This document shows positions 42,976 through 52,463 of a stretch of 64,000 nt of DNA, one piece after another. The number at the start of each line of letters is the position of its first letter. Positions within the stretch are counted from its first letter, which is position 1. The notes under the pieces are model-generated. The model was not told the origin of the DNA. It saw nothing but the letters and a program-made list of their open reading frames with translations, and ran no database searches. Where the stretch lies: the NCBI RefSeq assembly GCF_965283645.1, contig NZ_CBDIPG010000002.1, positions 124,001 through 188,000 of the forward strand, in the 5' to 3' direction. This DNA comes from Kordia sp965283645 (GTDB taxonomy: Bacteria > Bacteroidota > Bacteroidia > Flavobacteriales > Flavobacteriaceae). A program made the position numbers and the translations under genes.

Positions 42976-44631
42976 TTACGATTCTAGTAATTCTTTTGCA
43001 TTGGCTAATGCCGAATCTAATATTTTTGCGCCGCTTAACATTTGTGCTATTTCTCGAACGCGTTCGTCACCTTGAAGCTGTTTTAAATGTGTCGTAGTTA
43101 CTTCATTTATATCTTCTTTGTATACTTTGAAATGTTGTTTACCTTTTGCCGCAATTTGTGGTAAGTGTGTGATGGAGAATACTTGCATACTTTTCCCCAT
43201 ATGCTGCATTATTTTCGCCATTTTATTAGCAACTTCACCAGAAACTCCTGTGTCAATTTCATCAAACATTATAGTTGGCAATTGCATGTATTTTGATAGA
43301 ATTGCTTTGATACACAACATTACTCGTGATAATTCTCCACCAGAAGCCGCTTTTTTCAATTCGCTAAAGTTGCCACCTTTGTTTGCCGCAAATAGAAATT
43401 GTAAATCGTCCATTCCGTTTGCATACAATTGATCGGTTTGCGTTACTTTGATATTGAATCGTGCATTTGGCATTCCCAACGTTGCTAACATGGTTTCCAG
43501 TTGCTCTGTTAGGATCGGAATTCCGGCAACACGTTTTTTACGAATTGAAGTCGCAATCGTTTGTAATTCTTTTTGTAATTGTTGTAAAACTGCTTCTTTC
43601 TCCTTAATTACATCTTCAATGTTTTCAGATGTTTGCGCTTTATCTGCTAAGGTGTTTTGTATATTTCGCAATTCTTCAACCGTTAATACATTGTGCTTTT
43701 TTTGTAGATCGAATATTTTTTGAAGCTTCTCTCCTATTTGCGCCAATAATTCAGGATCAAACTCTGCATCAGCTTGTAAATTAATGACTTCATTATAGAT
43801 GTCATCCAATTCAATATATACACTTTTGATACGTTCTGAAAGGTTTAAAAATTCAGGAGCAATGTCCGAGAGCTTTCCCGAAGTTGTTTGCAATTCTGAA
43901 ATCAAATGCAACACGCCAACTTGCTCATCTGAAAGTAGTTGTTCAGAAGCACTCAAATTGGTTTTTATATCTTCTGCATTGTTTAAGCGTTCGTATTGTG
44001 CTTCTAAATCTTCAACAATTAAACCTTCTAATTTAGCTTCTTCTAATTCTTTAAGCAAGAACATATTATAATCGTGTTCTTTTTCTAAATCTGCTTGTTC
44101 TTGACGTATTTTTTGAAGTTCTTTTTGTGCTTTTTGATAAGTATTTAAGCGTGTTTGATACGAAATAACTTCATCCGTAACATTCGCCAATGTATCAATA
44201 ACTTGAAACTGAAATTGATTGTCGGTAAGTTGTAATGTTTGATGTTGCGAATGTATATCTATCAACTGATCGCCAAGTGAATTTAATACACCCAAACGTA
44301 CAGGAACGTCGTTTATAAATGCTCTTGATTTGCCAGAAGGTAGTATTTCGCGTCTTATGATGGTGTCATGATCGTAATCAAGATCATTGGTTTCAAAGAA
44401 GTTTTTGAGCTTGTATTTTTTAATCGAAAATTCGGCTTCAATCACACATTTTCGCGTGGTATCTTTTAGCGAAGACAAATCTGCACGTTTTCCTAATATT
44501 AAAGCCAATCCACCGAGCAGAATTGATTTTCCAGCACCAGTTTCTCCTGTAATTATAGTTAATCCTTTATCAAATTCAACTTGTAAAGAATCAATTAACG
44601 CGAAGTTTTTTATAGATAGTTGTGTGAGCAA
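42976..44631 (-). CDS. recN: DNA repair protein RecN
   Basis: 551 residues from a TTG at 44631; LTQLSIKNFALIDSLQVEF matches the RecN N-terminus, so this start is preferred although not ATG. An SMC-like ATPase that acts in double-strand-break repair. Walker A ITGETGAGKSILLGGL (about 28-43), long coiled coil (about 160-370), signature SGGELSRVMLCIKA, and Walker B IMFDEIDTGVSGEV. It has a promoter box of its own and follows the PorD-like gene. Confidence 0.94.
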   Translation of the reverse strand: MLTQLSIKNFALIDSLQVEFDKGLTIITGETGAGKSILLGGLALILGKRADLSSLKDTTRKCVIEAEFSIKKYKLKNFFETNDLDYDHDTIIRREILPSGKSRAFINDVPVRLGVLNSLGDQLIDIHSQHQTLQLTDNQFQFQVIDTLANVTDEVISYQTRLNTYQKAQKELQKIRQEQADLEKEHDYNMFLLKELEEAKLEGLIVEDLEAQYERLNNAEDIKTNLSASEQLLSDEQVGVLHLISELQTTSGKLSDIAPEFLNLSERIKSVYIELDDIYNEVINLQADAEFDPELLAQIGEKLQKIFDLQKKHNVLTVEELRNIQNTLADKAQTSENIEDVIKEKEAVLQQLQKELQTIATSIRKKRVAGIPILTEQLETMLATLGMPNARFNIKVTQTDQLYANGMDDLQFLFAANKGGNFSELKKAASGGELSRVMLCIKAILSKYMQLPTIMFDEIDTGVSGEVANKMAKIMQHMGKSMQVFSITHLPQIAAKGKQHFKVYKEDINEVTTTHLKQLQGDERVREIAQMLSGAKILDSALANAKELLES

Positions 44632-44654
44632 TGCAACAGTATTTTATTGAGTTA

Positions 44655-44662
44655 CAAAAATA
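44655..44662 (-). promoter_or_regulatory. Possible -7 promoter box for recN
   Basis: TATTTTTG on the minus strand fits TAnnTTTG and lies 24 bases before the recN TTG start. Confidence 0.42.
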
Positions 44663-44689
44663 GACTATTGCATTAAATATTTGCTAGAA

Positions 44690-45580
44690 TCAGAATTTAA
44701 TTTTTTCCCACTTTGTTGCGTGAAATGGCGCTACTCTATTTAGGGTTTCTACCAAGCGTACCACGTTTACTTTTGGTCCACCAGAGTAAATACTTTGAAT
44801 TTCTTCTGCTTTTGCATCAAAAAATGTTTGTAATAGAAAAGAATTTGGACGTCTGTTGTTTAACGCTTTAAATATTTCTAAACTTTTTGCAATTGTACTT
44901 TTGGCGGCGCGTGCATCATCAGCCATTAAATCCATGCCAACTCTGTGGTAATTGTACATTACCGTTCTGTATTCTTTGTGTGTATTGTTTAATAAATTAT
45001 CTAACAATAACCAACGTGTACGGTTTCCGTCTGCTTCTTTCCAACCTAAAAATGGCGTAGGTTGTGCTAAGTTTACAATTTGTTGTGCTTGTGCAAAGTA
45101 TTCCGATCCGCCACGTAGTTTGAAACTATCAGCATCTATTCCTAAAATTACATATGCATAATAAGCTACGACTGCTACCAAGTTGGTTGTAAATGCGTTT
45201 GGATTGTATACTATTGGTTGAAATTCTTGATAGATGAATCTGAATTGCTTGTCGTTGAAGTTAAATACTGGCGACTCAAAAGACGAGTTGTATATTGGTC
45301 GTGACGATTGCACTTGAATGGTAGCTACAAATTCATCCGAATTGTATTGTGAAACATTAATTACAAAACTACAATTGATACGCTCAGAAGCCTTATACTT
45401 CTTGTTTGTCCATTGTGTTTTGTTTACAAAATCCGTTAATGAACGTTCTAATGTTTTAAAAATTTGCTGATTTGTCTGATTGACTTGCTGTGCATCAATT
45501 GTGATTTGACAGTTCAATTCTTGTGCCGTAGAAAAACATACTGCACCAAATACTAAGATACTTAAAACAAGATTACGCAT
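44690..45580 (-). CDS. DUF4835 protein, PorD-like T9SS component
   Basis: 296 residues with a signal peptide ending at CFSTAQ (about 19). DUF4835 proteins sit next to coaBC and recN across Bacteroidota, as here, and the family has been linked to the T9SS protein PorD; I am moderately sure of that link. Seen: the opening ELNCQITIDAQQVNQTNQQI and the ANAFTTNL/AYYAYVILGIDADSF centre. Probably periplasmic. It overlaps coaBC by eight bases. Confidence 0.75.
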   Translation of the reverse strand: MRNLVLSILVFGAVCFSTAQELNCQITIDAQQVNQTNQQIFKTLERSLTDFVNKTQWTNKKYKASERINCSFVINVSQYNSDEFVATIQVQSSRPIYNSSFESPVFNFNDKQFRFIYQEFQPIVYNPNAFTTNLVAVVAYYAYVILGIDADSFKLRGGSEYFAQAQQIVNLAQPTPFLGWKEADGNRTRWLLLDNLLNNTHKEYRTVMYNYHRVGMDLMADDARAAKSTIAKSLEIFKALNNRRPNSFLLQTFFDAKAEEIQSIYSGGPKVNVVRLVETLNRVAPFHATKWEKIKF

Positions 45581-46784
45581 TGATTCGCTTTAAAATTTCA
45601 CTAAATATATCGTTGGCTACTTCAGCTTTCGATTTTAATCCAAAAGCGAAGGTATTCATTTTTTTGTCAATTATCGTTACTTTATTTGTTGGTTTTCCAA
45701 AACCTGCACCTGTATCATTGAGTGAATTTAGCACAATCATGTCTAAATTTTTCTTGGTGAGTTTTCCTTTTGCATTTTCCAATTCATTATTCGTTTCCAA
45801 TGCAAACCCAACTAAAAATTGATCTTTTTTTATCGTTCCTAACGAAGCTAGGATATCTTTTGTTTTGATCAATTCTATAGTTAACGATGAAGCTGCCTTT
45901 TTTATTTTCTGAGAGGCAACATCTTTTGGTTTATAATCAGCTACAGCCGCAGCTAATATTGCAATAGTAGCCGTTGGAAAATCGTGATGAGCCGCATTAT
46001 ACATATCTTCAGCACTAATTACATCAACTACTTTTACTGAAGAGTGTTGCATGCTTTGATTATTTGGTCCTGCAATTAATACAACCTCAGCACCTAAGTT
46101 TGCGGCAGTTCGTGCCAATGCAAAGCCCATTTTCCCTGAAGAATGATTTCCAATAAAACGCACAGGATCAATTGCTTCATAGGTTGGACCAGCCGTAATT
46201 ACTACTTTTTTTCCTTTCAGCGGAAGCTTGCCTAAGATATCTTGTTCAATAAACGAAATGATGTCTTCAGGTTCTGCCATTCTACCTTCTCCAACCAAAC
46301 CACTAGCCAATTCGCCGCTTGTAGCAGGAATCATGATGTTTCCAAAACTAGTTAATTTTTCAAAGGAGTTTTTAGTAGAATTGTGTTTGTACATATCCAA
46401 ATCCATTGCTGGCGCAAAATATACAGGACATTTTGCTGATAGATATGTAGCAAGCAATAAGTTATCACTATTTCCTGTCGCCATTTTAGACATTGTATTT
46501 GCTGTTGCTGGTGCAATTAGCATAAAGTCTGCCCACAAACCAAGTTCTACATGGTTTGTCCACATGTCGTTTTCGTCTGATTCATTGATGAAAGACGAAT
46601 GTACAGGGTTTTTAGAAAGCGTAGATAGTGTTAACGGTGTAATGAAGTCTTTAGCAGCAGGCGTCATCATCACTTTGATTTCTGCGCCTGCTTTTATAAA
46701 TAACCGTACAAGAGAAGCTGTTTTATAAGCGGCAATTCCGGCAGTAACACCTAACAATACTTTTTTGCCTCTTATTATTGACAT
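45573..46784 (-). CDS. coaBC: Bifunctional phosphopantothenoylcysteine decarboxylase/ligase
   Basis: 403 residues. Two steps of CoA synthesis: joining Cys to phosphopantothenate (CoaB, C-terminal) and decarboxylation (CoaC, N-terminal, FMN). Seen: LLGVTAGIAAYKTASLVR, the catalytic His in WTNHVELGLWADFMLIAPAT, FAPAMDLDMY near the substrate clamp, and VVITAGPTYEAIDPVRFIGN, SSGKMGFALA for CoaB. Lies four bases after rpoZ; with rpoZ and bamD it forms a conserved minus-strand operon. Confidence 0.95.
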   Translation of the reverse strand: MSIIRGKKVLLGVTAGIAAYKTASLVRLFIKAGAEIKVMMTPAAKDFITPLTLSTLSKNPVHSSFINESDENDMWTNHVELGLWADFMLIAPATANTMSKMATGNSDNLLLATYLSAKCPVYFAPAMDLDMYKHNSTKNSFEKLTSFGNIMIPATSGELASGLVGEGRMAEPEDIISFIEQDILGKLPLKGKKVVITAGPTYEAIDPVRFIGNHSSGKMGFALARTAANLGAEVVLIAGPNNQSMQHSSVKVVDVISAEDMYNAAHHDFPTATIAILAAAVADYKPKDVASQKIKKAASSLTIELIKTKDILASLGTIKKDQFLVGFALETNNELENAKGKLTKKNLDMIVLNSLNDTGAGFGKPTNKVTIIDKKMNTFAFGLKSKAEVANDIFSEILKRINA

Positions 46785-46787
46785 ATA

Positions 46788-47114
46788 CTATGCTTCTTCT
46801 TTAGTGTTACGGTAGTATATTTTTTCTTCCAACCATTCTTGTACTGCAATAGCATGTGGTTTTGGAAGTTTTTCATAGAATTTAGATACTTCAATTTGCT
46901 CTTTGTTTTCGAAGATTTCTTCTAAACTATCGTTGTGTGTAGCAAATTCGTCTAACTTCTCGATTAATTCTTTTTTAATTTCTGAATTGATTTGTATTGC
47001 TCTTTTTGCAACTACAGAAATCGCTTCATAAATGTTGTCTGTCGGCGCATCAAATTGATTTCGTTCAACTGTTGTTGTGCTAATTGGAGCGTCTAAATTT
47101 TTAATATCAACCAT
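46788..47114 (-). CDS. rpoZ: RNA polymerase omega subunit family
   Basis: 108 residues. Contains the omega-like helix EAISVVAKRAIQINSEIKKE, in which the N-terminal helical core fits RpoZ, and an acidic linker. The Bacteroidota form is longer than the E. coli protein. It helps assemble the polymerase on beta'. Position between bamD and coaBC agrees with the usual Bacteroidota order. Ten bases after bamD. Confidence 0.88.
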   Translation of the reverse strand: MVDIKNLDAPISTTTVERNQFDAPTDNIYEAISVVAKRAIQINSEIKKELIEKLDEFATHNDSLEEIFENKEQIEVSKFYEKLPKPHAIAVQEWLEEKIYYRNTKEEA

Positions 47115-47123
47115 AATTCAGGG

Positions 47124-47918
47124 TTATTTTGAAATTTTTTCTAATTCTTGTGTAATTGAAGCCATCATTTCGTCAGCTTCTTCTTTGTATTTTGATTCTG
47201 GATAGAATTTCACCAACGTTCGATACGCTGCTGAAGCTTCTTTAAAACGTTCTTCCATCAAAGAAATAAAACTCTTTGAAGCAAGTCTGTACATGGAATC
47301 TAATTTTAAAAACATTGCGTCTTCACGAAATGTAGTTCCAGGAAAATCTGAAAGGAAATTCTCTGTTGCTTTGATAGCCGCTTTGTAATCAGCTATTCTG
47401 TTGTATTGTTTTGCAATTTCGTATGCTTTTTTCTCTATTTTCGTAGTTAACTCACTTACCATTTTGTTTGCTTCTGGCATGTCTGGTGAGTCTGCATAGT
47501 TATTGATGAAAGCTTGCAATTTGTTGATTGCTTTTTTTGTCTCTGTTTGATCTATGCTGTAACGAGGCGATTCCATGTAATAGCTTTTTGCTTCATAGAA
47601 TAAAGCCTTTTGTACGCTGTCACTTTTTGGATATGATTTGGCAAAACGCTCAAATTGATATGCTGATACGAAATATTGTTCTATTTCAAATAATGTGCGT
47701 CCGTACATAAATGTAACACGTTCTCCTTGTGGTTTTCCACGATATCTTGGAACAACTTGCTCAAAAAGTCTGCTCGATTTTTTGTATTTTCCTTCTTTGT
47801 ATAAGCGCTCAGCTAATTCATATTTAACCTTTATATCTTCTGACTTTAACGCCTTTTGATATTCGCTACACGAAGCTAATGTAATTGTTACTAATAGTAT
47901 GTAAAGAAAGTTCTTCAT
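47124..47918 (-). CDS. bamD: Outer membrane assembly lipoprotein BamD
   Basis: 264 residues from ATG 47918; a second in-frame ATG at 47930 lies almost on the promoter box, so the inner one is preferred. Signal with lipobox LASC. Five TPR-like repeats typical of BamD/YfiO: YKKSSRLFEQVVPRYRGKP, FERFAKSYPKSDSVQKALF, KAINKLQAFINNYADSPDM and AAYRTLVKFYPESKYKEEAD are seen. It bridges BamA and other partners to fold outer-membrane barrels. Confidence 0.9.
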   Translation of the reverse strand: MKNFLYILLVTITLASCSEYQKALKSEDIKVKYELAERLYKEGKYKKSSRLFEQVVPRYRGKPQGERVTFMYGRTLFEIEQYFVSAYQFERFAKSYPKSDSVQKALFYEAKSYYMESPRYSIDQTETKKAINKLQAFINNYADSPDMPEANKMVSELTTKIEKKAYEIAKQYNRIADYKAAIKATENFLSDFPGTTFREDAMFLKLDSMYRLASKSFISLMEERFKEASAAYRTLVKFYPESKYKEEADEMMASITQELEKISK

Positions 47919-47934
47919 ATTTTTAAACATCTTG

Positions 47935-47942
47935 CAAAAGTA
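47935..47942 (-). promoter_or_regulatory. Possible -7 promoter box for the bamD operon
   Basis: TACTTTTG on the minus strand fits TAnnTTTG and supports the bamD start at 47918. Nothing else is seen in 47943-48159. Confidence 0.42.
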
Positions 47943-48159
47943 TGTATTTATTATGTATTAAAAAAACATTTTTAAAGCGCTAAATTAAGTTTAGATATTT
48001 GTTTTTAATAGTCTTTATCATAGTTTTAACTTTTTAGACCAGACTTCTTTGATTTTTGGACTTACTTTGCTGTTTACTTGGTTATCCGTTTTTTGCTATT
48101 CTGTTGATTTGAAGATTTACTAACGAAGCAACAAATACATAAGACAAGTCAATGTACTA

Positions 48160-49080
48160 CTACAACTTCTCCGTATTGCTTAGTTTACGATGATCTAAAA
48201 TGGTGTATCCTTCTTCATCAAAATAGAATGCTTTTTCAAAGGTAACATCCATCAAGAGTTCTTGAAATGTGTATGAGTGTAATTTGTAGACTTCTTCATT
48301 GAACGCTTCATCATAATAAGTAATCATGATGAGGAATTCTCCATTTAAAGTTTTCAATGCTTCTTTTGAGAATTTTGCCAAAGGTGAATCTTCCGTAATT
48401 TCGTGTACCAACGTCCACGTAGTTGGCAAATAGGTAATGTGATCTCTTTCTAACTCTAATTGATAAAAATTACGTTTGTATCCATGTGTTGCATCTTCTT
48501 CCGTAATAGCAAGCGTAACTACGATTCGCGGATTGATCATGACATCCGTTTTACTATTGATTAAACGAAACATTAATGCTTGTCCGTCATTAAAATCTCT
48601 GTAAATGATGTTATTACTGAATTCAATAGAAGCTTTCGGCTTTGAAAAACGTCCATACAAAAGCCCAGTTACGAATGAAAAGCTTAACAGTCCGATCAAT
48701 GCGTGACAACTTGAAACAATTCCTGCTAAAATACCTTTTGGCGCCATGGCTCCGTACCCAAGTGTTGTAACTGTTTGAGACGAAAAGAAAAATGCTTTTA
48801 CAAAATCGTGAAGGAATGATATTGGTTGTACTCCAATAAACTCAACTCCTATGATTACATATATTGTTGCAAAAAATATGTTTAATACAAAGTATGCTAA
48901 GAATACAAAACAGAAAAAACGTATCCAACTTATATCTACTAAATACGCATATAAAGCTGAGATACCTGATTTTCTATTTAAGTGCTTTATGTTAAACGAA
49001 CCATCTTTGTTTACGATTCGTTTTGCGCTTGTAACTGTCGATTCGCCAAGTCCTGGATCTTTTACCTTGTTTGTCGCCAT
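48160..49080 (-). CDS. Inward-rectifier-type potassium channel
   Basis: 306 residues. Two membrane helices (about 48-78 and 122-145) around a pore loop with FFSSQTVTTLGYGAMAPKG, the K+ selectivity filter TLGYG. The C-terminal 150 residues form the beta-rich cytoplasmic domain of Kir/KirBac channels (RLINSKTDVMINPRIVVTLA). Length and plan match KirBac. Physiological role unknown; a second K+-type channel lies at 29305. Probably the second gene after dapA. Confidence 0.88.
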   Translation of the reverse strand: MATNKVKDPGLGESTVTSAKRIVNKDGSFNIKHLNRKSGISALYAYLVDISWIRFFCFVFLAYFVLNIFFATIYVIIGVEFIGVQPISFLHDFVKAFFFSSQTVTTLGYGAMAPKGILAGIVSSCHALIGLLSFSFVTGLLYGRFSKPKASIEFSNNIIYRDFNDGQALMFRLINSKTDVMINPRIVVTLAITEEDATHGYKRNFYQLELERDHITYLPTTWTLVHEITEDSPLAKFSKEALKTLNGEFLIMITYYDEAFNEEVYKLHSYTFQELLMDVTFEKAFYFDEEGYTILDHRKLSNTEKL

Positions 49081-49087
49081 TCCATCT

Positions 49088-49969
49088 TTATGAATTCAAT
49101 TGATCCGTAAACGTGTTTAATTTTTCTTTCAGTGCTTGTGAAGCTTCAACTAAAGGCAACCGAACTGTCGCCGTTGCTAATCCAAGTTTTTCAAATACAG
49201 CTTTGATTCCTGCCGGATTTCCTTCTTCAAAAATATAATCAATAGAAGGCATTATTTTGTAATGTAATTTGTTTGCCTCCACTACATTTCCTTCCAATCC
49301 AAAACGAACCATTTGCGAGAATTCTTTCGGATATCCTTGGCCTATTACAGATATTACGCCTGCTCCACCAGCAAATACCATTGGCAACGTAACCATATCG
49401 TCACCTGAAATTACTAAGAAATCTTTTGGCGCATGTTGAATCAATCGCATGGCCTGTACCATATCGCCTGCGGCTTCTTTTACGGCAATAATATTGTCAA
49501 AATCTGTTGCCAAACGAATCACCGTTTCTGGTAACATATTACTTGCCGTACGACCTGGCACATTGTATAAAACTATCGGTTTTGGACTTGCCGCAGCAAT
49601 TGCTTTGAAATGCTGATAAATTCCTTCCTGTGTTGGTTTGTTGTAAAATGGAGATACTGATAATATGGCATCAATATGTTGTAAATCTGTTGTTTTTAGT
49701 TCCTGTACAACTGCAGCTGTGTTGTTTCCGCCAACACCCAAAATGATTGGCAAACGTTTATTAGTTGCTTTTACAATTGTATTTACAACCAATTGTTTTT
49801 CAGCTGTTGTTAATACTGCGCTTTCTGCTGTTGTTCCCAAAACAACTAAGTAATCTATTCCGCCTTTAATAACATGTTCTACGATGTTTGTAAGTGCTGT
49901 AACGTCTACCGAATGATCTGCATTAAAAGGTGTAACTAATGCAACTCCAGTTCCTATGAATTTCTTCAT
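49088..49969 (-). CDS. dapA: 4-hydroxy-tetrahydrodipicolinate synthase
   Basis: 293 residues. Joins pyruvate and aspartate semialdehyde in the lysine/diaminopimelate pathway. Seen: GTGVALVTPFNADHSVD, VVLGTTAESAVLTTAEK, the Schiff-base Lys in NIIAVKEAAGD, and YNVPGRTASN with the catalytic Tyr. The Thr-Thr dyad is in place. It overlaps the DUF6913 gene stop by one base. Needed for both lysine and peptidoglycan. Confidence 0.95.
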   Translation of the reverse strand: MKKFIGTGVALVTPFNADHSVDVTALTNIVEHVIKGGIDYLVVLGTTAESAVLTTAEKQLVVNTIVKATNKRLPIILGVGGNNTAAVVQELKTTDLQHIDAILSVSPFYNKPTQEGIYQHFKAIAAASPKPIVLYNVPGRTASNMLPETVIRLATDFDNIIAVKEAAGDMVQAMRLIQHAPKDFLVISGDDMVTLPMVFAGGAGVISVIGQGYPKEFSQMVRFGLEGNVVEANKLHYKIMPSIDYIFEEGNPAGIKAVFEKLGLATATVRLPLVEASQALKEKLNTFTDQLNS

Positions 49970-50481
49970 TATGATAGTTTATTAAGTATGTGTAAATATT
50001 TGTGTAGCTCTTTTGCAAAAACTTTTGTTTCTGTTATGTTGGTTTGAATAATCATATCATGAATTTCTTGATCTGTTCCTGCTATTCCAACTTTCAAGTT
50101 TGCCGTATGCAAGCCTGAAACTAGTTGCAATGGTACTGAGTCAGAATTGTAATAACTAATTAACAAATCGAATGGTGTTTTTAGAAATTGTTGCAAGCTT
50201 TCGGCTTTCGGTTTTCCTTTCCAACCAAAATCTTTTTCATAAAAAACAGGATAGCGAATTGAACGTGTTTTTTTAACATCTTTATGATAACATAATACGT
50301 GTATTTTAGCATTAATTTCAATACTTGCAATAATTTCCTCAATAGTATGTGTTTCATCCGCATTGATAAGAATTCCAATGCTTGAAATTGGTTTCGTATT
50401 TACTTCTTTAGCAATTGTTTTTGCTAATTTTTTCGTTAATACTTTTTTGGAGGATTTGTATTGTAATGCTTTTAAAAACAT
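49969..50481 (-). CDS. DUF6913-like protein
   Basis: 170 residues from ATG 50481; a longer open frame begins at 50553 but would place the start upstream of the promoter box and in a hairpin. The protein is basic at the N-terminus (LQYKSSKKVLTKKLAKTIAK), then alternates strands and helices (SIGILINADETHTIEEIIAS), with a FGWKGKPKAESLQQFLKTPF central block. It is found next to dapA in many flavobacteria; function unknown. Confidence 0.75.
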   Translation of the reverse strand: MFLKALQYKSSKKVLTKKLAKTIAKEVNTKPISSIGILINADETHTIEEIIASIEINAKIHVLCYHKDVKKTRSIRYPVFYEKDFGWKGKPKAESLQQFLKTPFDLLISYYNSDSVPLQLVSGLHTANLKVGIAGTDQEIHDMIIQTNITETKVFAKELHKYLHILNKLS

Positions 50482-50501
50482 GTATTCTGTTTGATTCTTC
50501 A

Positions 50502-50509
50502 CAAAAGTA
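50502..50509 (-). promoter_or_regulatory. Possible -7 promoter box for the DUF6913-dapA unit
   Basis: TACTTTTG on the minus strand fits TAnnTTTG; it favours the start at 50481. A hairpin (50525-50560) lies further upstream. The rest of 50561-50785 is AT-rich with no gene. Confidence 0.42.
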
Positions 50510-50785
50510 CATTTTTTAAACAAAAAAATGAGATGTATGAAAAATGTATACACCTCATTTAATTTAACCTAAATCTAACTTTTACCCCTAAAAACGTAAG
50601 TTATACCGCAAATTACATGGAACTTTTGAAAGATTAAAAAATAGTTCATAAGCGTCGAATTTTAACAACGAACGTTAATTTTTACCTTAGAATCACAAAA
50701 AAACTGTGTGTGTTTACAATTTTTTAGTGTACACAGCACTAATTGTATCTACGATTTTTCATAATTTGCCACATATTTTATTTTT

Positions 50786-51535
50786 ATGAAGAGATTTATT
50801 CCACTACTCGCTCTTTTTTTAGCGTTTTCATGTGCTAAAGAAAAGCAAGATGTTTCCCGAATTGAAGGAAAACGTATCAATATTAATGATTCTATTACTG
50901 CCAATCAAGAAATTGAAGATTATATTCAACCGTTTCGCGATCGTATACAAGAAGACATGGAAAAAGTGTTGAGTTACGCACCAAAAGATATGCACAAAGG
51001 CGATGGTGAACTTGAAACTACTATTGGAAATTTGATGGCTGATTTTGTAAAATCGCAATCAGAACCTGTCTATAAAAAACGTACTGGAAAAAGTATTGAT
51101 ATCTGTTTACTAAATCATGGTGGAATTCGTGCGCCAATTGCAAAAGGACCAATTACAACTAAAACTGCTTTTAATGTCATGCCTTTTGAGAATTCTATTG
51201 TCGTTGCCGAATTGACTTCTGAGAATATACATGCACTCGTTGCCTATCTCGCGGAAGCAAAAAGAGCACATCCTATTGCGGGTTTAACAATTAAATTGAA
51301 TAGTGATTTTACCGTAAATGAAGCGTTAATTGGTGGAAAACCTATTGAAGACGGAAAAACATATACTGTGGTGACTTCTGATTATTTACAACATGGCGGC
51401 GATCGTATGTATTTCCTGCAAGATCCTGTGTCGTTAGATGTTTTAGATTATAAAATTAGAAACGCAATGATTGATTATTTTAAAACTGTAGACACAATTC
51501 CTGCACGACTTGATGGCAGATTTGTAAAACTATAA
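50786..51535 (+). CDS. 5'-nucleotidase C-terminal (substrate-binding) domain lipoprotein
   Basis: 249 residues. Lipobox LAFSC (Cys16). The whole protein corresponds to the C-terminal domain of UshA-like nucleotidases: SLCLLNHGGIRAPI-like segment seen as CLLNHGGIRAPIAKGPITT, AFNVMPFENSIVVAELTSEN, and YTVVTSDYLQHGGDRM. The catalytic metal domain is encoded next door, so the enzyme is split and the gene order reversed. Ten bases separate the two. Likely an outer-membrane or periplasmic nucleotide salvage function. Confidence 0.82.
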   Translation: MKRFIPLLALFLAFSCAKEKQDVSRIEGKRININDSITANQEIEDYIQPFRDRIQEDMEKVLSYAPKDMHKGDGELETTIGNLMADFVKSQSEPVYKKRTGKSIDICLLNHGGIRAPIAKGPITTKTAFNVMPFENSIVVAELTSENIHALVAYLAEAKRAHPIAGLTIKLNSDFTVNEALIGGKPIEDGKTYTVVTSDYLQHGGDRMYFLQDPVSLDVLDYKIRNAMIDYFKTVDTIPARLDGRFVKL

Positions 51536-51545
51536 ACCTATTATT

Positions 51546-52463
51546 ATGAAGAGAAGAGATTTTATACAACATTCGTTAGCAACTAGTGCTTTTGTAACTT
51601 TAGGTGGTTTGTCTTTACAAAGTTTTACCGCAAGTTCAGCAAAGAAACATATTACTATTTTACATACAAACGACGTTCACAGTCATATTGATCCTTTTGG
51701 AGCAAGTCATCCACGAAATCCAAATCAAGGTGGCGCAGCACGAAGAGCAACGTTGGTTTCTAAAATTCGAAAAGAAAACCCAAATACATTGTTATTAGAT
51801 GCAGGAGATATTTTCCAAGGAACACCTTATTTTAACTATTATGGTGGCGAATTGGAGTTTAAGTTAATGAGTATGATGAAATACGATTTAGCAACAATTG
51901 GAAACCACGATTTTGACAATGGAATTGACGGATTGTACAAGCAACTACCAAATGCAAATTTTGACTTCGTTTCTGCAAATTATGATTTCAAAAATACGGT
52001 GATGGATACACATGTGAAACCGTATAAGATTTTTATGAAAGATGGAATTAAAATTGGAATCTTTGGACTTGGTGTAAAATTAGAAGGTTTGGTTGATAAA
52101 CGTATGTATAAAGAAACTGTTTACAACGATCCTATTGAATCTGCACAAGATATGAGTCGTATATTGAAAGAAGAAGAACAATGCGATTTGGTCATTTGTT
52201 TATCACATATTGGCTATAATTACAAGAAAAACCCAGAAAGACCTTCAGATTTAGTTTTAGCTAGAAAAACAAAAGATATTGATTTAATTATTGGTGGACA
52301 TACACATACATTTTTACGTAAACCAACCATTGAAAAAAATCTAAATGGAGATTCTGTTTTGGTGAATCAAGTTGGTGCGTATGGTATTTATGTGGGAAGA
52401 ATTGACTTTTATTTTGATGATGAAAAAAATGTAATTGCCAACGGAAAGTCGATTATAGTGTAA
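51546..52463 (+). CDS. 5'-nucleotidase metallophosphatase domain, Tat signal
   Basis: 305 residues. Twin-arginine signal: MKRRDFIQHSLATSAFVTL. The calcineurin-like metal motifs are complete: ILHTNDVHSHID, LLDAGDIFQGTPYF, TIGNHDFDNG, LSHIGYNY and GGHTHTF. It lacks the C-terminal nucleotide-binding domain, which the upstream gene encodes. Together the two likely reconstitute one periplasmic enzyme. The export routes differ (Sec-lipoprotein versus Tat), an odd point if they form a complex. Its end overlaps the convergent membrane gene by 11 bases. Confidence 0.85.
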   Translation: MKRRDFIQHSLATSAFVTLGGLSLQSFTASSAKKHITILHTNDVHSHIDPFGASHPRNPNQGGAARRATLVSKIRKENPNTLLLDAGDIFQGTPYFNYYGGELEFKLMSMMKYDLATIGNHDFDNGIDGLYKQLPNANFDFVSANYDFKNTVMDTHVKPYKIFMKDGIKIGIFGLGVKLEGLVDKRMYKETVYNDPIESAQDMSRILKEEEQCDLVICLSHIGYNYKKNPERPSDLVLARKTKDIDLIIGGHTHTFLRKPTIEKNLNGDSVLVNQVGAYGIYVGRIDFYFDDEKNVIANGKSIIV

